13,672 nucleotides of DNA from CBDVAK01 sp965371945. Lineage in GTDB: Bacteria; Pseudomonadota; Gammaproteobacteria; Competibacterales; JAHEDQ01. Numbering within the stretch: position 1 is the stretch's first letter; each line of letters starts with the position of its first letter. The DNA lies in assembly GCA_965371945.1 (NCBI GenBank), contig CBDVAK010000070.1, forward strand, positions 1-13,672, given 5' to 3'. The position numbers and the translations under genes are program-made. Under the pieces are notes generated by a model that saw nothing but the letters and a program-made list of their open reading frames with translations, was not told the DNA's origin and did not search any database. Shown here in pieces: positions 7,944-13,672 of this stretch.

Positions 7944-7949
7944 AAGGAG
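7944..7949 (+). promoter_or_regulatory. Ribosome binding site that sets the ybaB start
   Basis: AAGGAG ends seven bases before ATG 7957. The in-frame TTG at 7951 is only one base beyond this site and cannot be the start. Confidence 0.75.
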
Positions 7950-7956
7950 ATTGGCG

Positions 7957-8283
7957 ATGATGAAAGGTGGTTTGGGCAACCTGATGAAGCAGGCCCAGAA
8001 GATGCAGGCCGACCTGCAAAAGGCGCAGGAGGAACTGGCGGCCATGGAAATCACCGGCGAGGCGGGTGGTGGCCTCGTCAAGGTGGTGCTCACCGGCCGT
8101 CATGAAGCTCGTCGGGTCACCATCGATGACAGTCTGATGGAAGACGACCGGGAGATGCTGGAGGATCTTATCGCCTCGGCAATCAACGACGCGGCCCACA
8201 AGATCGAGCGGGCTTCCAAAGATCGCATGTCAAACATGACATCCGGGCTCGGGTTGCCCGGGGATCTGAGCAAAATGCTGTAG
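7957..8283 (+). CDS. ybaB: YbaB/EbfC family nucleoid-associated protein
   Basis: Small dimeric DNA-binding protein of 108 residues that coats the nucleoid in characterised relatives. The whole sequence matches YbaB: KGGLGNLMKQAQKMQ at the start, a charged amphipathic helix (about residues 8-30), the strand region EITGEAGGGLVKVVLTGRHEARRV, and EDDREMLEDLIASAINDAAHKI. The C-terminus LPGDLSKML matches the usual proline/glycine-containing tail. ATG 7957 is preferred over upstream TTG 7951 because of AAGGAG spacing; ATG 7960 is an equally plausible alternative one codon later. It sits between dnaX (87 bases upstream, with a hairpin) and recR (16 bases downstream), the conserved order in gammaproteobacteria, consistent with a shared replication/repair context. 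Confidence 0.95.
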   Translation: MMKGGLGNLMKQAQKMQADLQKAQEELAAMEITGEAGGGLVKVVLTGRHEARRVTIDDSLMEDDREMLEDLIASAINDAAHKIERASKDRMSNMTSGLGLPGDLSKML

Positions 8284-8299
8284 CTGCCAGCCGCTGTTC

Positions 8300-8905
8300 A
8301 TGTACCAGTCCCGACTGTTGATGGATCTTGTGGAAGGCTTGCGTTGCCTGCCCGGTGTTGGCCCCAAGAGCGCTCAACGCATGGCTTTTCATCTGCTGGA
8401 AAGGGATCGGGAAGGTGCTTTGCGTCTGGCTGAAGTGCTGGTTTCCGCGATGGCAAAGATCGGGCATTGTCAGCGTTGTCGAAATTTCAGTGAGCAATCC
8501 CTGTGTACTATCTGCACCAACCCCCGGCGCGACCAGGGCAAGCTGTGTGTGGTCGAAACTCCCGCGGATGTTATGGCGCTTGAGCACACCGGCGCTTACC
8601 ACGGCCGCTATTTCGTGCTCATGGGGCGGCTCTCGCCGCTGGACGGCATCGGGCCTTCGGAACTGGGTCTCGAAATACTGGAAAACCAACTGCGGGAGGG
8701 TGGGGTCCACGAACTGATACTGGCGACCAACCCGACAGTGGAGGGAGAGGCCACCGCATACTACATCGGTGAACTGGCCCGTCAGCACTCGGTGGTGGCG
8801 ACCCGCATCGCCCATGGTGTACCGCTCGGTGGAGAGCTCGAATTCGTCGATAGCGGCACGTTGTCCCACGCCTTGAGCGGCCGTATGCCCCTGGCAGGTG
8901 GATAA
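8300..8905 (+). CDS. recR: Recombination mediator RecR
   Basis: RecR works with RecO (and RecF) to load RecA onto SSB-coated single-stranded DNA during gap repair. The protein is 201 residues, the standard length. It shows the N-terminal helix-hairpin-helix (LRCLPGVGPKSAQRMAFHLL, about 14-33), a four-cysteine zinc finger (Cys57, Cys60, Cys69, Cys72), a Toprim domain (about 80-175, with VVETPADVMALE and LSPLDGIGP), and the C-terminal ATNPTVEGEATAYYI and RIAHGVPLGGELEFVD stretches. No good Shine-Dalgarno precedes ATG 8300; the 16-base gap after ybaB suggests translational coupling. It converges on rsgA with 39 bases between stops and no visible terminator. Confidence 0.97.
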   Translation: MYQSRLLMDLVEGLRCLPGVGPKSAQRMAFHLLERDREGALRLAEVLVSAMAKIGHCQRCRNFSEQSLCTICTNPRRDQGKLCVVETPADVMALEHTGAYHGRYFVLMGRLSPLDGIGPSELGLEILENQLREGGVHELILATNPTVEGEATAYYIGELARQHSVVATRIAHGVPLGGELEFVDSGTLSHALSGRMPLAGG

Positions 8906-8944
8906 CAAGGCCTGCGTCACATTCGCAACACTCGTGAACCCTGT

Positions 8945-9946
8945 TTACTCGATGTCGCCGAGCGTCTCACGCAACTGCAGCAGGCTGCGATAGCGGCGTT
9001 CATCGATCTCGCCGCGTTCGACCGCCTTCAGCACCGCGCACCCTGGTTCCACCGTATGGCGGCAGTCGTTGAAACGGCACTGCCTCGCTTGCGGCGGGAA
9101 TTCGCGAAATCCTTGTTCCACCCAGGCCGCTTCTATGGCTGGTGAGAAACTGCGTACACCGGGCGAATCGATCAGGTCACCACCGGATCGCAGATGGTAC
9201 AGCGCGGCATGGGTAGTGGTATGCGTGCCCAGCCCGCTGACCCGCGACAGTGCACCGACCGCGATGTCGTGCATCGGCGCCAGTGCCTTCACCAGTGATG
9301 ATTTGCCCACTCCGGATTGCCCTAGCAGTATGGAAACCCTGTCGGCCAGCAGGCCGCGCAAGGCGTCCAGCCCTTCGCCACTGTGGGCGCTCATTTCGAC
9401 TACGTCGTAGCCGAGATTTCGGTAGGTTTCCAATCTGGCGGACAACCCACCGCGGGTTTCCGGGTCCATCTGGTCGCATTTGTTGAGCGCGATGATGGCC
9501 CGTGCCGACATCCACTCCACCGTTACCAGGTAACGGTCGATCAGAAACTCGTTGAGTGTCGGGACAGCTGCGATCACCACCACGATCTGGTCGATATTGC
9601 TCGCCAGGATCTTGGGTTTTCCACCAAATCCCGGTCTGACCAGCGTATTGCGACGTGGCGCCAGTGCCACGACCACGCCCCCACGGGTGCTACTACCGGG
9701 CAGCCAGTAGACGTGGTCACCTGTTACCACCGCCGGCAGCGTACTGCGACGACTGCAGCGATGAACCGACAAGCCTGGGTCCTCGACCATCAACTCGTGG
9801 CCATGACTGGCCACCACCAGTCCGGGTCGCGCATCGTCGGAGCTATGGTCTGCGGCCGCGGATCTGCGGGATGCCTGCTGCAGACGGGCTTCGCTGGATT
9901 GTTTGATCCGGCGCTGTTGCTGACGTGACAGTCGACGACCGGCCAT
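8945..9946 (-). CDS. rsgA: Small ribosomal subunit biogenesis GTPase RsgA
   Basis: RsgA is a circularly permuted GTPase that acts late in 30S subunit maturation. The 333-residue protein has a basic Gln/Arg-rich N-terminus (1-30), an OB-fold (about 40-115), and permuted GTPase motifs in the expected G4-G1-G3 order: NKCD (155-158), GQSGVGKS (209-216), the GTHTT switch (240-244) and DSPG (260-263). A C-terminal zinc site follows, with Cys290, Cys295, His297 and Cys303. The ATG at 9946 is the only reasonable start; a modest GGA lies upstream. It is the second gene of a minus-strand pair, 122 bases after the small cytochrome gene. rsgA next to orn is a recurring gammaproteobacterial arrangement. 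Confidence 0.96.
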   Translation of the reverse strand: MAGRRLSRQQQRRIKQSSEARLQQASRRSAAADHSSDDARPGLVVASHGHELMVEDPGLSVHRCSRRSTLPAVVTGDHVYWLPGSSTRGGVVVALAPRRNTLVRPGFGGKPKILASNIDQIVVVIAAVPTLNEFLIDRYLVTVEWMSARAIIALNKCDQMDPETRGGLSARLETYRNLGYDVVEMSAHSGEGLDALRGLLADRVSILLGQSGVGKSSLVKALAPMHDIAVGALSRVSGLGTHTTTHAALYHLRSGGDLIDSPGVRSFSPAIEAAWVEQGFREFPPQARQCRFNDCRHTVEPGCAVLKAVERGEIDERRYRSLLQLRETLGDIE

Positions 9947-9964
9947 CAGTGTCCAATATCGCGC

Positions 9965-10025
9965 CGACGGTGGTTCAGGAGCCCAGCCGTCGCACTGCCA
10001 CCATCCGCGGGTGCGCAGGACGCGG
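9965..10025 (-). repeat. Inverted repeats in the rsgA leader
   Basis: Two small dyads lie in the 122-base gap ahead of rsgA: CGACGG (9965-9970) with CCGTCG (9987-9992), and CCGCG (10005-10009) with CGCGG (10021-10025). Neither has a T-run on the minus strand. They may only reflect GC-rich sequence. Confidence 0.25.
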
Positions 10026-10068
10026 TTTCATCACTGTGCCCGCTGCCCTGTCTGGACCCTTCCATCGC

Positions 10069-10371
10069 TCAGAAATGGTAGTAGCGCTCATTGAGATAGC
10101 TGGCGACATCCTCGACGTCTTCGTCGAACCACTGCAGGCTCAGATTGACTTCGCAGCGCCTGACCTGGGTCACCAGGCTGGGGTAGGAGCCAACGATGTG
10201 GTCATCGCGCAGATACATGTCGCCGTCCTCACCTGCCATCATGGACTGGTGACAGGAAATGCAGTTTTCCTGGTGAAGTTCTTGGCCGGATTCCGGATCC
10301 GCGGCTGACGTGGTTACAGGCAGCAACATCGCGCTCAGCACGGTGATCCTGACTACAATGCGGTCGTTCAC
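10069..10371 (-). CDS. Small secreted mono-haem c-type cytochrome
   Basis: Predicted periplasmic cytochrome c of 100 residues. The start is taken as GTG 10371: it yields a compact signal peptide (basic NDRIVVR, hydrophobic ITVLSAMLLPVT, then TSAA before DPES), and a GAGG-containing site lies about ten bases upstream. An ATG at 10401 would add ten residues before the signal and lacks a ribosome site. The haem motif is CISCH (37-41). Candidate sixth ligands are Met44, Met45, Met52 or His58. A third cysteine (Cys73) and the ending WFDEDVEDVASYLNERYYHF are notable; I recall similar small cytochromes in other gammaproteobacteria but cannot name the family. Function is unknown beyond electron transfer. 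It precedes rsgA on the same strand and is divergent from orn. Confidence 0.82.
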   Translation of the reverse strand: MNDRIVVRITVLSAMLLPVTTSAADPESGQELHQENCISCHQSMMAGEDGDMYLRDDHIVGSYPSLVTQVRRCEVNLSLQWFDEDVEDVASYLNERYYHF

Positions 10372-10429
10372 GGCCTGGTATCCTCGCCGGAGGCCCGGCA
10401 TGTTGTGGATATCGGGGCAGGTTAGCCTC

Positions 10430-10438
10430 TGCTAGAAT
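10430..10438 (+). promoter_or_regulatory. Extended -10 promoter candidate for orn
   Basis: TGCTAGAAT combines a TG extended element with TAGAAT (five of six to TATAAT). No good -35 is present at 17 bases, which extended -10 promoters tolerate. A start near 10445 would give orn a leader of about 210 bases. The surrounding gap 10372-10654 holds no convincing gene. Confidence 0.45.
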
Positions 10439-10654
10439 CCCACGCAACCGCCATACGGCTGCTTGCTTTCCAAGGAACACCAGATCTGTTCGAACCCGCA
10501 CCTTGTGTTCAAGATGCATCGCTTCCGTGTTGCAGGTTTTTGCGAGCCGAGCCTGCTCACTTGCGATCGGTATCTTGAGTCCGGGCTTTTGCTCCCGCAA
10601 TCTGCATCGTTCGGTATAGATCAAAGGCTCCCCCAAACACGGTGACCCAATCCC

Positions 10655-11245
10655 ATGCCCGCACACAAGGCCAACCTGATCTGGATCGATCTGGAGATGA
10701 CCGGGCTCGATCCAAGCGCGGACCGGATCATCGAGATAGCCACTGTGGTGACTGACAGCCATCTGCGGGTGCTCGCCGAAGGGCCGTCTCTGGTTATCCA
10801 CCAGAGCGAGGAAAGGCTGCAGGGAATGGATCAGTGGAATACCCGCCAGCATCAGCACTCGGGACTCACCGCGCGGGTGCGCCAAAGCCGGATCAGCGAG
10901 CGCGAGGCCGAACGCCGGACCCTGGAATTTCTCGATGCCTGGGTTCCCGAGGGCAAGTCGCCAATGTGTGGCAACAGCATCTGTCAGGATCGAAGGTTCC
11001 TGGCGCGCTCGATGCCCAGGCTGGAAAGCTATTTTCACTACCGGAACCTGGATGTCAGCACGCTCAAGGAGTTGTCCCGCAGGTGGTATCCGGGAGTGCC
11101 CGCGTTCAGCAAGGAGTCCAGCCACCTGGCGCTGGACGATGTCCGTGACTCGATCGCCGAATTGCGCCACTACCGGGCCTGGATGCTGGTAGATCCGGCG
11201 ACCGCACAGCGCTTGACGATCCAGGTCGGGCCACACCAGAACTGA
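10655..11245 (+). CDS. orn: Oligoribonuclease Orn
   Basis: Orn is a 3'-5' exoribonuclease that degrades dinucleotides, finishing mRNA decay and clearing pGpG from cyclic-di-GMP turnover. The protein has 196 residues (E. coli 181) and the DEDDh active site: Asp12 and Glu14 in WIDLEMTGLDP, Asp112 in QDRRF, and His157 with Asp162 in HLALDDVRDS. The family stretches DRIIEIATVVTD, GMDQWNTRQHQHSGL and YFHYRNLDVSTLKEL are intact. The usual GNSIGQDRRF reads GNSICQDRRF here, a Gly-to-Cys change two residues before Asp112. The C-terminus extends about 15 residues past the E. coli protein. ATG 10655 agrees with family alignment; the ribosome site is weak. It is followed after 12 bases by the NYN-LOTUS gene, suggesting an operon. 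Confidence 0.97.
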   Translation: MPAHKANLIWIDLEMTGLDPSADRIIEIATVVTDSHLRVLAEGPSLVIHQSEERLQGMDQWNTRQHQHSGLTARVRQSRISEREAERRTLEFLDAWVPEGKSPMCGNSICQDRRFLARSMPRLESYFHYRNLDVSTLKELSRRWYPGVPAFSKESSHLALDDVRDSIAELRHYRAWMLVDPATAQRLTIQVGPHQN

Positions 11246-11257
11246 AACGGAGAGGGC

Positions 11258-12013
11258 ATGATTCCCACCACCACTACCACTACCACAGGCCAGCATCGGA
11301 TTGCTGTGCTGATCGATGCCGACAACACCCAGGCCTCCATCGTCGATGGGTTGCTGGCGGAAATCTCGAAGTTCGGGATGGCCAGCGTCAAGCGCATATA
11401 CGGGGACTGGACGCGGCCTCATTTGAAAGGATGGAAAGAGGTGTTGCTGACCCACGCGATCCAGCCCATTCAGCAGTTTGCCTACACTACCGGCAAAAAT
11501 GCCACCGACAGTGCCATGATCATCGATGCCATGGATCTGCTGTATTCGGATCGATTCGATGCTTTTTGCATCGTCTCCAGCGATAGTGATTTCACCCGGC
11601 TTGCCGCCAGAATCCGTGAAGCCGGGTTGGTCGTCTACGGGTTCGGGGAACGCAAGACGCCACAGGCTTTCGTGTCGGCCTGTGACCGTTTTATATTCAA
11701 CGAGATTCTTCGCGATCAGGGGGAAGACAGCGCGCCCGCCAAGCGGCGTTCGACCAAGGAACTCAAGTGCGATACCCGCCTGGTCGCGTTGTTGCGCAGC
11801 GCAGTTGAATCGGCCGCGGACGACGAGGGTTGGGCCAACCTCGGGGTGGTGGGTTCCAAGATCGGCAATCAGGCACCCGAGTTCGATGCCCGCAACTACG
11901 GCTACGCGAAACTGGGTGAGCTGATCGAAAACACCAAGCTGTTTGAGATAGACGCCCGCCCGGTAGGGGAAGGGCGTCAAAAATCCATCTATCTGCGGGA
12001 TCGACGAAAGTGA
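11258..12013 (+). CDS. NYN domain protein with C-terminal OST-HTH/LOTUS domain, putative RNase
   Basis: A 251-residue protein of the NYN/DUF88 (LabA-like) group. The NYN domain (about 12-150) belongs to the PIN-like metal-dependent nuclease fold. Conserved acidic residues are visible: Asp20 and Asp22 in VLIDADN, Asp84 in TGKNATDSAMIIDAMDLL (Asp90 also), and Asp109/Asp111 in SSDSDFTRLA. Residues about 172-247 (LVALLRSAVESA...GWANLGVVGSKIG...NYGYAKLGELIE...F.I) fit the OST-HTH/LOTUS RNA-binding domain usually paired with NYN. The N-terminus has seven consecutive threonines (residues 4-10). GGAG lies eight to nine bases ahead of ATG 11258. Being 12 bases after orn suggests a joint role in RNA metabolism; nuclease activity is inferred from family, not shown. 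Confidence 0.9.
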   Translation: MIPTTTTTTTGQHRIAVLIDADNTQASIVDGLLAEISKFGMASVKRIYGDWTRPHLKGWKEVLLTHAIQPIQQFAYTTGKNATDSAMIIDAMDLLYSDRFDAFCIVSSDSDFTRLAARIREAGLVVYGFGERKTPQAFVSACDRFIFNEILRDQGEDSAPAKRRSTKELKCDTRLVALLRSAVESAADDEGWANLGVVGSKIGNQAPEFDARNYGYAKLGELIENTKLFEIDARPVGEGRQKSIYLRDRRK

Positions 12014-12070
12014 ACCGCCGGTGGTGCGACGGGTCACCTGGTGGGCCCGGTGAGTGAGCAGGGCAACGGC

Positions 12071-12694
12071 ATGAAGTTGTACGGTTGCAAGAATACGCGC
12101 TCCACTCGGGCTGCCTGGGCGCTGGAACACGTCGGTGCCGAGTATGACTACCAGCCGGTGGATCTGTTATCCGGCGCGGGGCACGCGCCTGAGTACCTGC
12201 AGATCAATCCCGGGGGCAAGGTGCCGACGTTGGTCGATGGTGACCTGGTGCTCACGGAGTCCGCCGCGATCTGCATCTACGTTGCCGAGAAATTTCCCGG
12301 TGGCCATTTGCTGCCGACGGCAGGGAGTGCCGATCGGGCGTTGTGTATGCAATGGTGTTTCTTCGCCATCGGCGAACTGGAACAACCGTTGTGGACGATT
12401 GCCAAGCACCGCTTTGCTCTGCCAGAGCGCTGGCGGGTGGAAGCGATCTCGGATACCGCTCTGTGGGAGTTCGAACGTGCCGTGGCGGTATTGTCAGAGG
12501 GACTCGCAGAGCGCCCGTATATGGTGGGCGAGCAGTTGTCAGTGGCCGATATACTGATTGCGCACACCCTGGCCTGGGCCCGGGGCAACGGTATCAACCC
12601 GGAGCACGACAATATCGAAGCCTACACCGATCGCTTGTTGGCGGAGCCTGCCCTGCGGCGGGCCCGCGCGCGTGAACTCGCGGCCTGTGCCTGA
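12071..12694 (+). CDS. Glutathione S-transferase family protein
   Basis: Predicted cytosolic GST of 207 residues. The N-terminal thioredoxin-like domain (1-75) begins MKLYGCKNTRSTRAAWALEHVG, with Ser11 or a neighbour as likely glutathione-activating residue. NPGGKVPTL (46-54) includes the cis-proline (Pro52), and LTESAAICIYVAEKFP has the Glu63-Ser64 glutathione gamma-glutamyl contact. The helical C-terminal domain (about 85-205) has the SVADI N-capping motif. ATG 12071 is preferred because the fold starts immediately after it and AGGG lies seven bases upstream. The GTG at 12041 would add ten unconserved residues. It follows the NYN-LOTUS gene by 57 bases and may be in its operon. The substrate cannot be told from sequence; disulfide reduction or conjugation are both possible. 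Confidence 0.9.
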   Translation: MKLYGCKNTRSTRAAWALEHVGAEYDYQPVDLLSGAGHAPEYLQINPGGKVPTLVDGDLVLTESAAICIYVAEKFPGGHLLPTAGSADRALCMQWCFFAIGELEQPLWTIAKHRFALPERWRVEAISDTALWEFERAVAVLSEGLAERPYMVGEQLSVADILIAHTLAWARGNGINPEHDNIEAYTDRLLAEPALRRARARELAACA

Positions 12695-12745
12695 TACCGG
12701 TGCCCCTGCCCGGAAAGCCGCAATTGAACACCAACACGGATGGGC

Positions 12746-13558
12746 CTACACCTCCAGAGGCAGCGCCGGGTCGTTGCCCCATTCCGACCAGGCGCCCGCG
12801 TAGCCGCGCACCAGAGGGTAGCCGAGGCTGCGCAGCATGACATAGCTGTGTGCCGAGCGGTGGTGGGTCTGGCAATAGACGATGATTTCCCGGTCGGTGG
12901 TGATCCCCAGCGCCGCGAGTCGCGGCATCAACACAGCTGCGGGCAGCATGCGCAGGTTTTGGTTGCGGTCGATGTTCTCCAGCCAGTCCAGATTGACGGC
13001 CCCGGGTATGTGCCCGCCGCGCTGGGCGCGTACATCGGTGCCTGCGTATTCGGCGTGGGTTCTGGTGTCCAGCAGCACGATCTCGTCCGAGGATAGTCGG
13101 GACAGCACATATTCCTTGGTGGCGACGACTTCCGGGTTGGCAAGTGTGGCCCGGTAGTGAGCAGGCGTCGCGGTCGTGGTTTCGGTTGCGAGCGGGTGAC
13201 CTTCGTTGGCCCAGGCCTGTATTCCGCCGTTGAGGACCGAGCAGTTGTGGTGGCCGATGGCGTGCAGGGTCCAGATCAGACGCGAGGCACGACCACAGCC
13301 TTCGTCGTCGTACGCCACCACCCAGGTGCTCGGGGACAACCCCAGTTGCGAAAAAGTGTTGCTGAGGCGAGCGATATCGGGCAACAGTCCGATGGCCGGG
13401 CGGCGGCCGCCGACCAGACTGGCGTAATGCAACTGCACCGCGGCCGGGACATGGCCGGTCAGATAGTTTTCCGTCGATCTCAGATCGACCACCAGCAGAT
13501 CGGGGTTGCCCAGCCGCTGTTCCAACTGGTCTGCTTCCACCAGCAACGGTAAGTTCAT
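12746..13558 (-). CDS. rhdA: Thiosulfate sulfurtransferase (rhodanese), RhdA type
   Basis: Two-domain rhodanese of 270 residues that moves sulfane sulfur from donors such as thiosulfate to thiophilic acceptors. The catalytic loop is CQTHHRS (229-235, Cys229 nucleophile), the unusual loop I associate with Azotobacter/Pseudomonas RhdA rather than the CRKGVT or CGSGVT loops of other sulfurtransferases. The N-terminal domain (about 1-125) is structural: its equivalent loop around YDDEGCGRAS has no catalytic arrangement. Other family signs are the interdomain DTRTHAEYAGTD and GHIPGAVNLDW stretches and the ending GYAGAWSEWGNDPALPLEV. ATG 13558 has GGAG seven bases upstream. It converges on the GST gene with 51 bases between stops. 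Proximity to orn/rsgA also resembles Pseudomonas gene order as I recall it. Confidence 0.93.
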   Translation of the reverse strand: MNLPLLVEADQLEQRLGNPDLLVVDLRSTENYLTGHVPAAVQLHYASLVGGRRPAIGLLPDIARLSNTFSQLGLSPSTWVVAYDDEGCGRASRLIWTLHAIGHHNCSVLNGGIQAWANEGHPLATETTTATPAHYRATLANPEVVATKEYVLSRLSSDEIVLLDTRTHAEYAGTDVRAQRGGHIPGAVNLDWLENIDRNQNLRMLPAAVLMPRLAALGITTDREIIVYCQTHHRSAHSYVMLRSLGYPLVRGYAGAWSEWGNDPALPLEV

Positions 13559-13656
13559 GCTCAGTCTCCGGGGTTCGCGCCGTATTGCCGGGGTTTCAAT
13601 GCCAAACCACGCTGATTCTGCCTCGGCGGGCGCGGCGTAATCTGCGGCCGGCGTTG

Positions 13657-13662
13657 ATTATA
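13657..13662 (-). promoter_or_regulatory. Perfect -10 hexamer upstream of rhdA
   Basis: The minus strand reads TATAAT here, about 100 bases upstream of the rhdA start. A -35 at normal spacing would fall just outside the window, so the promoter cannot be completed. No coding sequence is recognisable in 13559-13672. Confidence 0.4.
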
Positions 13663-13672
13663 CCCACGTCAC

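Noticed and set aside
8906..8944. Possible bidirectional terminator between recR and rsgA
   Set aside because: No stem of useful length or T-run is visible in these 39 bases.
10488..10496. GTTCGAACC sequence resembling a tRNA T-loop
   Set aside because: No acceptor stem, D-arm or anticodon arm can be drawn around it, so it is not a tRNA.
10463..10645. 60-codon plus-strand frame in the orn leader
   Set aside because: No ribosome site, no recognisable motif and ordinary composition for non-coding DNA; not enough to call a small gene.
10229..12130. Long minus-strand open frame of 633 codons antisense to orn and the NYN-LOTUS gene
   Set aside because: It lies opposite two clear family genes, has shadow-like composition rich in Arg/Gly/Pro/His and no recognisable domain; GC-rich coding strands often give such open antisense frames.
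12695..12745. Possible terminator between the GST gene and rhdA
   Set aside because: Only a four-base CCGG/CCGG match with no T-run; too weak to call.
13270..13330. Missing catalytic Cys loop in the N-terminal rhodanese domain
   Set aside because: In two-domain rhodaneses the N-terminal domain is normally inactive; only the C-terminal loop is catalytic.

Overview
The window looks like a chromosomal housekeeping segment of a fairly GC-rich gammaproteobacterium. Three gene neighbourhoods support this: 4.5S RNA followed by dnaX-ybaB-recR; orn divergent from a minus-strand unit containing rsgA; and a RhdA-type rhodanese a little further on. From memory, rsgA, orn and rhdA are also close neighbours in Pseudomonas. 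I see no rRNA, tRNA, transposase, integrase, CRISPR array or phage structural gene, and I cannot place the genus.

Layout, left to right. At 3-191 (+) is the tail of an XRE/HTH-type DNA-binding protein cut by the window edge. It converges on a two-gene minus-strand unit: a YbiT-type ABC-F ATPase (3705-2095) followed 28 bases later by a Na+/phosphate cotransporter with a PhoU-like tail (2066-255). Diverging from ybiT is a short DUF167/YggU gene (3901-4209, +). After it, 4412-5800 (+) encodes a membrane-anchored tri-haem c-type cytochrome with a four-helix N-terminal membrane domain. Next comes the 4.5S signal-recognition-particle RNA (about 5872-5990, +), then dnaX (6046-7869), ybaB (7957-8283) and recR (8300-8905), a DNA replication/repair cluster.

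The second half starts with a minus-strand pair, a small secreted mono-haem cytochrome c (10371-10069) and rsgA (9946-8945). It is divergent from a plus-strand run of orn (10655-11245), a NYN-LOTUS putative RNase (11258-12013) and a glutathione S-transferase-like protein (12071-12694). A RhdA-type sulfurtransferase (13558-12746, -) converges on the GST and closes the window.

Themes: RNA turnover and ribosome quality (orn, the NYN-LOTUS protein, rsgA, ybiT), DNA replication/repair (dnaX, recR, ybaB), protein targeting (4.5S RNA) and respiratory or redox functions (two c-type cytochromes, GST, rhodanese). I did not find a clearly new multi-gene system. The best leads are the 12-base pairing of orn with a NYN-LOTUS nuclease candidate, the composite cytochrome at 4412-5800, and the small cytochrome with an extra cysteine upstream of rsgA. 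All assignments come from reading motifs; no database search was run.
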